A stretch of DNA of 56,007 nucleotides, taken from NCBI GenBank assembly GCA_018268465.1, contig JAFDWN010000017.1, positions 1-56,007 on the forward strand, in the 5' to 3' direction. The notes beneath the pieces are model-generated. The model worked only from the letters and a program-made list of their open reading frames with translations, was not told where the DNA came from and did no database searches. Within the stretch, counting starts at the first letter, position 1. The number at the start of each line of letters is the position of its first letter. The DNA is from Actinomycetota bacterium. Its GTDB lineage: Bacteria > Actinomycetota > Actinomycetes > Mycobacteriales > Mycobacteriaceae. The translations under genes and the position numbers were made by a program. This document shows, one piece after another, positions 44,324-52,322 of the stretch.

Positions 44324-45517
44324 TCATACGAACGCACTCAGCCCGGTGAGCGCACGACCGACGATGAGTGTGTTCATCTCACGCGTGCCCTCATAGGAGT
44401 AGATCGCCTCCGCATCGGCGACGAACCGCCCGACATTGTGCTCCAGCAGGATTCCGTTACCTCCCATCAACTCGCGCGCCCAGCCCACGGTCTCCCGCAT
44501 GCGCGCGGTGCAGAAAGCCTTCGCCAGCGACGAATGCCGGTCCTCCGCGAGCCCCTGGTCCTGCAGCTGCGACAGCCGCACACACATACCCCACGACGAC
44601 GTGACGTTGCCGAGCATGCGCACCAGCAGATCCTGGACCAGCTGGAATCCGCCGATCGGGCGGCCGAACTGTTCGCGGGTGCACGCGTAGGCCAACGCGT
44701 TCTCGTAGGCGCCGCGCGCGCAGCCCACGGCCATCCACGCCACCCCCGCGCGGGTCATCCGCAACACCTCCGCGGTGGCCGCGAACGAATCGGCGCCCTG
44801 CAGCCGGTCGGCCTCGGAGACCCGGACGTCGGACAGCGTGATGAGCCCGTTCTGCACGATCCGCAGCGCGAACTTGTGCTGCTGCTTCTCGACGGTGAAT
44901 CCCGGCGTGGCATTCTCGACGACGAACCCCTTGACCTCACCGTCGGCGATGTCGCGCGCCCAGATCACCGTGACGTCGCCGAACGTCGCGTTGCCGATCC
45001 ATTTCTTCTGCCCGTTGAGAATCCACGTGTCGCCGACCCGCTCGGCGGTGGTCTGCAGCCCGCGCGACGCGCCCGACCCGACCTCCGGTTCGGTGAGGCC
45101 GAACGACCCGATCTTCTCGAAGCGGGCCATCGCGGGCAGGTACCGCTCCCGCTGCTCATCGGAGCCGCACAGGTAGATCGAGCCCATCGCCAGGCCGCTG
45201 TGCACGCCGTTGAACGTGGCGATCGAACAGTCGGTGCGGGCGAGTTCCATCGCGACCATACCGTCCAGCAGGAAACTGCCGCCGCCGCAGCCGTAGCCGC
45301 GGTACGGCAGTCCGCCGATGCCGAGTGCGGCGAACCCGGGCACGATTTCGAACGGAAACGTGCTCTTCGACCAGTGTTCGAGGACGACGGGCTGGACCTC
45401 GGTGGTCATGAAGTCGCGGACGCCGTGCAGGACGCCACGCTCGGCGTCGGTCAGCAGGCGTTCGTAGTCGTAGAAGTCGGCGGTGTCGATGCCGGGTGCG
45501 GTGTTCGTCGTTTTCAT
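44324..45517 (-). CDS. Acyl-CoA dehydrogenase
   Basis: The 397-aa flavoprotein has the ACAD layout: FGLTEPEVGSGASRGLQTTA and WILNGQKKWIGNA (middle domain signature), ATREQFGRPIGGFQ-type TREQFGRPIGGFQLVQ, and YSYEGTREMNTLIVGRALTG at the end, with the catalytic-base region Glu in SYEGT. This resembles glutaryl-CoA/short-chain dehydrogenases. It ends an operon with phaZ, phaC and an acyl-CoA ligase (ATGA overlap with phaZ), so it probably feeds or drains acyl-CoA for polyester turnover. AGGAGAA precedes the ATG at 45517; the frame is open upstream. Confidence 0.9.
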   Translation of the reverse strand: MKTTNTAPGIDTADFYDYERLLTDAERGVLHGVRDFMTTEVQPVVLEHWSKSTFPFEIVPGFAALGIGGLPYRGYGCGGGSFLLDGMVAMELARTDCSIATFNGVHSGLAMGSIYLCGSDEQRERYLPAMARFEKIGSFGLTEPEVGSGASRGLQTTAERVGDTWILNGQKKWIGNATFGDVTVIWARDIADGEVKGFVVENATPGFTVEKQQHKFALRIVQNGLITLSDVRVSEADRLQGADSFAATAEVLRMTRAGVAWMAVGCARGAYENALAYACTREQFGRPIGGFQLVQDLLVRMLGNVTSSWGMCVRLSQLQDQGLAEDRHSSLAKAFCTARMRETVGWARELMGGNGILLEHNVGRFVADAEAIYSYEGTREMNTLIVGRALTGLSAFV

Positions 45518-46320
45518 GCTCGTTCTCCTGGGGTGCGTAGGAAATGGGTGATCACAGGCGCGAATTGCGCGGCATTCGTGACCAGGTCGACGTGCCCGCC
45601 GGGATGCAGATGCAGTTCGGCATGCGGAATCAGGCGGGTGAGGATATGGGCATTGGCGGTCGGGACGATCGGGTCGTCGGTGCCCGCGATCACCAAGGTG
45701 CGCTGGCGGATCAGCGGCAGTGCGAACAGGCTGGTCCACATCGCGCCGGCGAGCAGTTGGTGGATATAGCCGATCCGCGACCCCGCGGGTGACAGGCGGC
45801 CGATGGCGGCAGCCGCGTCCGCGCCGCGTCCGCGTGCCGTGCCACCGTAGAGGTCACCGGCCACTGAGGCGGCGTAGTCGGCATCGTGCAGCCGGCGGGC
45901 CGTCAGCATCTTCGCCAGTACGCGCGGGTGGGCAGGGACCATGAGCGCTCCCGTTCCCGTTGCCGCGAGCACCAGCCGGCGGCACCGTCGCGGATTCTGG
46001 ACGGCGAATTGTTGCGCGAGCGCGCCGCCCCAGGAGACGCCGAGAACATCCACGGCCCCGTATCCCAGGCCGTCCAACATACGACCGAGTACCCATGCCA
46101 GGTAGGGGAATCCGTACGGCAGCCGCGACGCCGGCGATCTGCCGGCGCCCGGCACGTCGAACCGGATCACCGTCATATCCCGATCGAGCCGGGCCACGAG
46201 CGGTTCGAGGACTTCGAGGCCGACGCCGATGCCGTTGCACAGCACCAGCGGTACGCCGGTGCCCGGGCGGACGTCCACGCGGATGCGCTGGCCGCCGGTG
46301 GCCACGTAGGTCTCGGACAT
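45514..46320 (-). CDS. phaZ: Intracellular poly(3-hydroxyalkanoate) depolymerase, PhaZ
   Basis: The 268-aa alpha/beta hydrolase has GVSWGGALAQQFA with the nucleophile Ser96, VIRFDVPGAGRSP, RRLVLAATGTGALMVPAHPRVL, an Asp in IAGTDDPIVP and His in HPGGHVDLV. These match the Pseudomonas medium-chain PHA depolymerase closely. It lies 5 nt after phaC, the same phaC-phaZ neighbour relation as in Pseudomonas. The start is the ATG of MSETYVATGG; the open frame before it overlaps phaC and is a shadow. Confidence 0.85.
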   Translation of the reverse strand: MSETYVATGGQRIRVDVRPGTGVPLVLCNGIGVGLEVLEPLVARLDRDMTVIRFDVPGAGRSPASRLPYGFPYLAWVLGRMLDGLGYGAVDVLGVSWGGALAQQFAVQNPRRCRRLVLAATGTGALMVPAHPRVLAKMLTARRLHDADYAASVAGDLYGGTARGRGADAAAAIGRLSPAGSRIGYIHQLLAGAMWTSLFALPLIRQRTLVIAGTDDPIVPTANAHILTRLIPHAELHLHPGGHVDLVTNAAQFAPVITHFLRTPGERA

Positions 46321-46325
46321 GCTCG

Positions 46326-48014
46326 TCACGACTCCAACACGTAGGTGCCGGGCGCGGGGTCCTGCGCGGGAAAGCTCGCGCAGCCCGGCGACGTCGCGGC
46401 GTCGACCATCGGGCCGCTGCGTTCGGCGAGCCACGAGGCGTAGTGCGGCCACCACGAGTCGGTGGCGAGCGGGATCTGACCGATCCACTCGTCGGCGGTC
46501 ACGGCGGTGACGGGTCCGGCCCGGAAGCCGGCTTTCGGATTGCCCGGTGGGTTGACCAGCGAGGCGATGTGTCCGTTGGAGGCCAGCACGTAGGTGCTGT
46601 CCGTGCTGCCGAGCAACTGTGCGCTGCGGTAGGTCGCCTGCCAGGGACAGATGTGGTCGGCGATCCCCCCGATCACGTAGGCGTCCGCGGTGACCGTGCC
46701 GAGGTCGACGGGACTGCCGAGCATGGTGGCCGCACCCGGCGTGGTCAGCGAGTTGTGCAGGCCCATCAACACCATGTCGCGGTGCAGGGCCGCCGTCATC
46801 CGCGTGGTGTCGGCGTTCCAGTAGAGCACGTCGAACGGGGCGGGCTTGCGGCCCTGGACATAGTTGTTGACCCAGTACCGCCACACCAGATCGGTGGGGC
46901 GCAGCCAGGCGAACACCTCGGCCATCGCCCGGCCGTCCAGGTAGCCCTTTCTGGCGGACGCTCGGATCGCCGCCTGCGCGCCCCGCTCGCTGATCGCCGC
47001 CGAGGCGAATCCGGCGCGGTTCTGGTCCAGGACGGTGACGGCGAGCGTCAGGCCGGCCACGGTGTCGCCTTCGCCGATGGCGGCGAGGTGGGCGGACACC
47101 GTCGCCGCGAGGATCCCGCCCGAGCACGTCCCGAGCAGGTGCGCGCTGCGGGTGGCGCAGATCGTCCGAACCGCGTCCAACGCCTCGGTGATCGCAGCGC
47201 CGTAGCTGTCGAAGCCCCAATCTCGGTGCTGGGCAGTCGGATTGCGCCACGAGATGACGAAGACCTGCTGGCCCTGCGCGACGAGGTACTCGATCAAGCT
47301 GCGGCCGGGGGCGATGTCCAGGATGTAGTACTTGTTGATAACCGGTGGAATGACGAGGACCGGGACCTGCCGGACGGTCGGCGTCCGCGGTGCGTACTGG
47401 ATGAGTTCGAACATCGGGGTCCGCATCACGACCGCACCCGTGGTGAGCGCCAGCGTCTCGCCGACGGTGAACGCATCTGGCTCGACCATCGCGGGAAGCC
47501 TTGGCGCGGAAGTCATATCGCGGACGAACGCCCTGATCCCGCGGACCGCCGACAGGCCGCCGGTGTCGATCAGCGCCTTCCATCCCAGCGGGCTGAGCAG
47601 CGGATTGTTATTGGGTGACAGCCCCTCGACGACGTTGTCCAGGACGAACCGCAGCCTTTCGCGGTCCCGCCAGTCCAACTCGGCGTCCGCCAACAGCTGT
47701 GCCGCCGCCTCGGCGGCCGCCAGGTAGGTCTGCATGGATCGCCGCATCAGCGGATTGCCCTGCCAGGCAGGATCACTGAAACGCTTGTCCGTGCGCAGCG
47801 GAGCGCGCGATGAGGAGCCGGAGGCGATCGAGACGAGTTCACGGCCCAGCCCCCCGACCCGGCGCGCGACGGTGCCGGGCTGCCTGGCGAGGCTGCCGCC
47901 GAGCCGGGCCCAGGAGCGGTTCGGCATCATTCGGCCCGACAGCCCCCTGGCGGAGTCGACAAGCAGCAGGTCCAGCGGCGCGGCGGACTCGTCGGGGCGT
48001 GTCGTGTGCGCCAT
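46326..48014 (-). CDS. phaC: Poly(3-hydroxyalkanoate) synthase, PhaC
   Basis: The 562-aa protein is a class I/II-type PHA synthase. It has LIPPVINKYYILDIAPGRS-like VLVIPPVINKYYILDIAPG, the lipase-box-like LGTCSGG with the catalytic Cys297, WRYWVNNYVQGRKPAPFDVLYWNADTT, and GHIASLVNPPGNPK with the catalytic His; an Asp lies in GIADHICPW. It polymerises hydroxyacyl-CoA to a storage polyester. Its start is 3 nt after the acyl-CoA ligase gene. No phaP or phasin-like gene is seen in the window. Confidence 0.92.
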   Translation of the reverse strand: MAHTTRPDESAAPLDLLLVDSARGLSGRMMPNRSWARLGGSLARQPGTVARRVGGLGRELVSIASGSSSRAPLRTDKRFSDPAWQGNPLMRRSMQTYLAAAEAAAQLLADAELDWRDRERLRFVLDNVVEGLSPNNNPLLSPLGWKALIDTGGLSAVRGIRAFVRDMTSAPRLPAMVEPDAFTVGETLALTTGAVVMRTPMFELIQYAPRTPTVRQVPVLVIPPVINKYYILDIAPGRSLIEYLVAQGQQVFVISWRNPTAQHRDWGFDSYGAAITEALDAVRTICATRSAHLLGTCSGGILAATVSAHLAAIGEGDTVAGLTLAVTVLDQNRAGFASAAISERGAQAAIRASARKGYLDGRAMAEVFAWLRPTDLVWRYWVNNYVQGRKPAPFDVLYWNADTTRMTAALHRDMVLMGLHNSLTTPGAATMLGSPVDLGTVTADAYVIGGIADHICPWQATYRSAQLLGSTDSTYVLASNGHIASLVNPPGNPKAGFRAGPVTAVTADEWIGQIPLATDSWWPHYASWLAERSGPMVDAATSPGCASFPAQDPAPGTYVLES

Positions 48015-48016
48015 GG

Positions 48017-49537
48017 CTAACGGACCTCTTCTTCTGCGGGAACGGTGATCTCGCGGTGCAGGATCTTGCCGGTCGGCCCCTTGGGCAGGGCGTCGACGAA
48101 CCAGACCCGGCGCGGGTATTTGTAGGCGGCGACGCGCTGTTTGACGAAGTCGCGCAATTCGGCGGGGTCAACGTGCGTGCCGTCCCTCAGTGCCACCGCG
48201 GCACCGATCTCCTCGCCGAGGGTGTCGTGGGGAATGCCCACGACGGCGGCCTCGGCGACGGCCGGATGTGCGTAGAGCACCTCTTCGATTTCGCGGGGGT
48301 ACACGTTGAGCCCGCCGCGAATGATCATCTGCTTGAGCCGATCGACGATGGTGTAGTAGCCGTCGCTGTCGACCGTTCCGATGTCGCCGGTGCTGAACCA
48401 GCCGTCCGGTGAGATGGCTGCCGCGGTCGCCTCCGGCAGGTTCCAATAGCCCTTCATCACGTTGTGCCCGCGGATCTGGATCTCGCCGCGCTCGCCGGAC
48501 GCCACCTCGCGGCCGGCGGAGTCGACGACCCGCATCTCGACGCCCTCGATGGGGACGCCGATCGTGCCCGGCTTACGTTCCCGGTCCGGATGGTTGAAGC
48601 AGGCGACCGGTGAGGTTTCCGAGAGGCCGTAGCCCTCGAGGATGGCGCAACCGAAGGTCCGCTCGAAGTCGGTGAGCACCTGAACGGGCAACGCCGCGCC
48701 GCCGGAGGCGCAGGTGCGCAGCGTGGGCAACGGCGGCGCCTGCTCCGCCGGGTTCTCCCGCGCCGCGGCGAGCAGGCCCGCGTACATCGTCGGGACGCCC
48801 TGGAAGACCGTGACGCCGTGGGCGCGGATCACCCGCATCACGGTGTGCGGATCGAATCGCGGCACGAGGCTCAGCGACGCGCCCACCGAGACCGCAGCGT
48901 TGAGTCCACAGGTGAGGCCGAAGACGTGGAACAGCGGGAGGCAACCCATCACGACGTCGCCGGGACCGATCTGCATCAGCGTGCGGACGGTCACCTCGGC
49001 GTTGCGGCGCAGGCCGCCGTGGGTCAGTTCGGCACCCTTGGGTTTGCCCGTCGTCCCCGACGTGTGCAGCACGACGGCGGTGTCGTCGTCGCCGCGCGGC
49101 ACCGGTGCTGCCTGCGCGGGGAGGTCGGCGATCAGCTCGGTGAGCGCCGCGTCGTCGACGATCCAGACCCGGGCCGATGCGGCCGCGGCGCCGACCGACG
49201 CCGCGTGCGTGGAGGCCGGCGTGGCGATGAGCGCCCCGGCGCCGGTGTTGGCGAGGTAGTACTCGACCTCGGCCGCCTTGAGCAGCGGGTTCATCGGCAC
49301 CGCGATGGCGCCGCGGTGCAGGATCCCGTAAAACACCACGGCGAATGCGGGGGTGTTCGGCGCCATGACGCCGACCCGGTCGCCGGGCCGGATCCCGGCG
49401 CGATCCAGGAAGGTTGCGAACCGGGCCGCCGCGCTGTCGAACTCGGCGTACGTCAGCGCGGAGGTTTCGCCACGCAACGCCGTTCGGTGCGGATGGGCGC
49501 GGGCCGTGGCGACGAGGTTGAGACTCAGGCTGGACAT
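48017..49537 (-). CDS. Acyl-CoA ligase (ANL superfamily)
   Basis: The 506-aa protein has the AMP-binding signature LHTSGTTGKPKGAELTHGG, YGLSETSPV, GWFSTGDIGTVDSDGYYTIVDR and the C-terminal Lys motif PKGPTGKILHRE. It looks like a long- or medium-chain fatty acyl-CoA ligase. As the first gene of the phaC-phaZ operon it would activate (hydroxy) acids for polymer formation or reuse. GGAGGAAA precedes the ATG at 49537. It is divergent from a CdaR/PucR-type regulator. Confidence 0.92.
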   Translation of the reverse strand: MSSLSLNLVATARAHPHRTALRGETSALTYAEFDSAAARFATFLDRAGIRPGDRVGVMAPNTPAFAVVFYGILHRGAIAVPMNPLLKAAEVEYYLANTGAGALIATPASTHAASVGAAAASARVWIVDDAALTELIADLPAQAAPVPRGDDDTAVVLHTSGTTGKPKGAELTHGGLRRNAEVTVRTLMQIGPGDVVMGCLPLFHVFGLTCGLNAAVSVGASLSLVPRFDPHTVMRVIRAHGVTVFQGVPTMYAGLLAAARENPAEQAPPLPTLRTCASGGAALPVQVLTDFERTFGCAILEGYGLSETSPVACFNHPDRERKPGTIGVPIEGVEMRVVDSAGREVASGERGEIQIRGHNVMKGYWNLPEATAAAISPDGWFSTGDIGTVDSDGYYTIVDRLKQMIIRGGLNVYPREIEEVLYAHPAVAEAAVVGIPHDTLGEEIGAAVALRDGTHVDPAELRDFVKQRVAAYKYPRRVWFVDALPKGPTGKILHREITVPAEEEVR

Positions 49538-49671
49538 GGTTTCCTCCGCGGGTGCTGGCGGTGTGTTCGCTGCATCCAGCGTGCGGCCGGTCTCGACGAA
49601 CGCCGATAGTGGCGGGAACAATGTCAGCGGCCCCCCACTGTGGGCCCTCACACCGGGCATATCGTGTGCGT

Positions 49672-50856
49672 ATGGCTGGGGCGCCCGATCCGAGCATCGT
49701 CGAACTCGGAAGTACGCTGCTGTCCCGCGCCGGGGAGCTGGCCGCCGCCATGGCGGAGGTGATCCGTCGCGATGTGGGTTTCTATGCGTCCAACCCGGGT
49801 GTGGTCACCGACGACGAACTGCGGCGCAGTTGTGTGGCGAATATGACGTTCGTGTTCGACGCGCTGGCGGGCGGTTCGGACGCCGACGTGTCGGTGGCGG
49901 CCGAAACCGGCGAGCGACGCGCCGTCGCGGGCGTGCCGTTGGCCGCGGTGATGGCGGCCTACCGCGTGGGCTTCCGGTACATGTGGGAGTCGGCGTTGGC
50001 GCAGGCCAAGCAACTCGACATGCCGACGGACACCATTCTCGACGCCACCTCGCAGATCGTGGTCGCCCAGGACACGTTCACCCAGGCGATGTCGGGGGCA
50101 TTCCGGGACAAACTGACCCAACAGGTCCTCAGTCGCGAGGAGGAACGTTCGGCGCTGGTGGAGGCGATCCTGTTCGGGCGGATCACCGAGACCCAGAATC
50201 TGTGGGATGCCGCCGACGCTCTGCGGCTACCCGCGTCGGGCCCCTATGTCGTTGTGGCAGCAGAACTTCCGGGTATCGGTCGGGCAGGGCTGCCGGAGAT
50301 CGCGAGTAAACTCGACAGTCGCGACATCAAGTCCGCGTGGCGGCTGCTGCCCGATCTCCACGTCGGAATCGTGCATCTGCGCCGCGAGTCGACCCAGGCC
50401 GACCTTCTCGGCGTGCTCCGCTCCACCGCATCCTCGCGGGTCGGGGTCAGCCCGCCGTTCCCTGAACTCACCGGCACCGGCGACGCCCTCCGCTACGCGC
50501 GCCTGGCGCTCACCGGCCGCCCCAGCAACGGGGAGTTGGTCGAGGTCTTCGACCACTCGCTGTTGGCGGTCGCGGCGGTCGCGGCCCCCGACGTCATGGC
50601 TCGCGCGGGCCGCGGAGTGCTCGGCCCGCTCGACGACCTACCCGCCGAGGAACGCGAGATCCTGGTCCAGACCTTCGAGGCCTGGCTGGATGCGGGGGGG
50701 TCGGCGAACGAGACGGCGGCGGCCATCTTCGTCCACCCGAACACCGTCCGGCACCGGTTGCACCGCATCGAGGAACGCACCGGACGGTCGCTGTCACGGC
50801 CGCGCGATGTCGCCGAGCTGTGTCTGGCGTTCGAGGTCGACCGCAGGCTGTGCTGA
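49672..50856 (+). CDS. CdaR/PucR-type transcriptional regulator
   Basis: The 394-aa protein has an N-terminal helical sensor region (GVPLAAVMAAYRVGFRYMWE is common in actinobacterial members), a degenerate GGDEF-like middle and the C-terminal HTH_30 (GGSANETAAAIFVHPNTVRHRLHRIEERTGR). It is divergent from the acyl-CoA ligase-phaC-phaZ operon (134-nt gap) and so is the likely regulator of polyester metabolism. The ATG at 49672 (MAGAPDPSIVELG) gives the family-type start. It is not closely like the other PucR gene in this window. Confidence 0.87.
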   Translation: MAGAPDPSIVELGSTLLSRAGELAAAMAEVIRRDVGFYASNPGVVTDDELRRSCVANMTFVFDALAGGSDADVSVAAETGERRAVAGVPLAAVMAAYRVGFRYMWESALAQAKQLDMPTDTILDATSQIVVAQDTFTQAMSGAFRDKLTQQVLSREEERSALVEAILFGRITETQNLWDAADALRLPASGPYVVVAAELPGIGRAGLPEIASKLDSRDIKSAWRLLPDLHVGIVHLRRESTQADLLGVLRSTASSRVGVSPPFPELTGTGDALRYARLALTGRPSNGELVEVFDHSLLAVAAVAAPDVMARAGRGVLGPLDDLPAEEREILVQTFEAWLDAGGSANETAAAIFVHPNTVRHRLHRIEERTGRSLSRPRDVAELCLAFEVDRRLC

Positions 50857-50870
50857 CCGGTCGCCGATGG

Positions 50871-51215
50871 CTACGGGCGGTAGCCGCCGCAGCCCACCCC
50901 GACCACGCAGCCGCCACCGCCGGTGAAGTCACCGGAGCCACAGCCGACTCCGGTGACGCACCCGCCGCCCCGGCCGAATCCGCCCGACCCACAGCCGACG
51001 TTCGGGATACAACCCCCGCCCCCGCTGGCGTCGCCACCGCCGCAACCCGAGCCGTTGACGCAACCGCCGCCGCCCGGACTCTGCGCGAACACGCCGATCG
51101 AGGGTCCGGCCGCCGTCGCGAAGGATTCGGCGGCCGCCACCGGGGCCACGGCGATCGCCAGTACGGCCGCACCCGCCATCATCAGCGGGGCGACGAATCT
51201 CGAAACCGCTTTCAT
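50871..51215 (-). CDS. Secreted Gly/Cys-repeat peptide
   Basis: The 114-aa protein has a signal peptide (MKAVSRFVAPLMMAGAAVLAIAVAPVAAAE) and then four tandem repeats of about 17 residues with the form GGGC(V/I)xxxGCG(S/G)G. Each repeat has two Cys, eight in all, with almost no other chemistry. It may form a disulfide- or metal-linked surface peptide. I do not recognise a family. Codon 1 is the ATG at 51215; the end lies 15 nt from the convergent regulator. Confidence 0.7.
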   Translation of the reverse strand: MKAVSRFVAPLMMAGAAVLAIAVAPVAAAESFATAAGPSIGVFAQSPGGGGCVNGSGCGGGDASGGGGCIPNVGCGSGGFGRGGGCVTGVGCGSGDFTGGGGCVVGVGCGGYRP

Positions 51216-51338
51216 ACCAACCGGTCTACCCGCGAAGTGCGCCGCGGACCTTCCGGCTAGCAGGCATATTTCGGCCCGTCGCCCGGGTGGCCGGACCGGT
51301 GGCACCTTGGTGCGGGTCGGGCGGTGATCCGGGCCAGA

Positions 51339-52268
51339 TCACGACGGCAGCTGCGGAAGCACCTCGGCGGCAAGCCGTTCCATCTGCTCGTGGTCGGCGG
51401 CCACGGTGCCGCCGACGGGATTGAGCACCACCAGTTGCGCGCCGGCCTCGATCGCCCGGCCGACGGCGTCGGCGACCTGGGCCGCGGTGCCCCAGATCGC
51501 GATGTCCTCGTTGGAGGCCCGCGGGCCGTAGATCATGCCGAGTCCGGCAAGCACCGCACGTCGTGCCCGCTCCGCGTCGTCGTCGACCATCACGTACATC
51601 CGTTTGGCGATCGTGAACTCCGCCGGATCCTTGCCCTGGCGGTCGAGTTCACCCCGCACCCCGGCAGCCACCCCGGCGAAATCGGCGATGGTCGACGAGC
51701 CGGCGCCGATGAACGCGTCACCCAGCCGCACGGCGCGGGCCAGCGCCGCCGGCGCGTGCCCACCGAACCACAACGGCGGATGCGGACGCTGGATCGGCTT
51801 CGGGGTGATCCTCGCGGCCTCGACGTCACGGAACCGGCCGTGGAACGTCACCTCAGGGACATCGGACCACGCCGCTTTCATCAGCTGCAGACCCTCGGTG
51901 AAATAGCCGACGAAGGTCGCGGGATCCACACCGAACGCCGGGAACTGGCGGAACCCGCCTCCGGGCGCCACACCCAGGTCCAGGCGGCCGAGGCTGAGCC
52001 GGTCCACCGCGGTGGCGATCGCCGCGAGCTGCAACGGATCGTGCAGCGACGTGATGAGCACCGCGACGCCGAGCCGCAGGCGCTCCGTGCAGGCCGCCGC
52101 GTAGGCAAGGAGTTCCATCGGCGCGATCAACGGCCCCGGCCCGACGGTCTGTTCCAGCGTCCATCCGCCTTCGAAGCCGAGTTGTTCGGCACGCCTCAGG
52201 TAGGTCCGCAGGCCCGGCCCGCCGAATCCGCCGGTGTCCAACTGTGGAATCGAGATGGCGAACCGCAT
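51339..52268 (-). CDS. LLM-class F420-dependent oxidoreductase
   Basis: The 309-aa protein has the luciferase-like TIM barrel: MRFAISIPQLDTGGFGG, ERLRLGVAVLITSLHDPLQLA, SLGRLDLGVAPGGG, FRDVEAARITPKPIQRPHPPLWFGG and a C-terminal RAIEAGAQLVVLNPVG. In mycobacteria most proteins of this kind bind coenzyme F420 rather than FMN. The substrate is unknown. It is divergent from sppA with a 54-nt gap. Confidence 0.88.
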   Translation of the reverse strand: MRFAISIPQLDTGGFGGPGLRTYLRRAEQLGFEGGWTLEQTVGPGPLIAPMELLAYAAACTERLRLGVAVLITSLHDPLQLAAIATAVDRLSLGRLDLGVAPGGGFRQFPAFGVDPATFVGYFTEGLQLMKAAWSDVPEVTFHGRFRDVEAARITPKPIQRPHPPLWFGGHAPAALARAVRLGDAFIGAGSSTIADFAGVAAGVRGELDRQGKDPAEFTIAKRMYVMVDDDAERARRAVLAGLGMIYGPRASNEDIAIWGTAAQVADAVGRAIEAGAQLVVLNPVGGTVAADHEQMERLAAEVLPQLPS

Positions 52269-52322
52269 TTCTGCACGGTAGCCCCCGAGAACTCCCAACA
52301 CGCTGTGGGTAGCCTCGAAGGC

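Noticed and set aside
50871-51215. Gly-rich repeats as a PE_PGRS protein
   Set aside because: There is no PE domain, the protein is short, and the repeats are Cys-based instead of GGA/GGN arrays.
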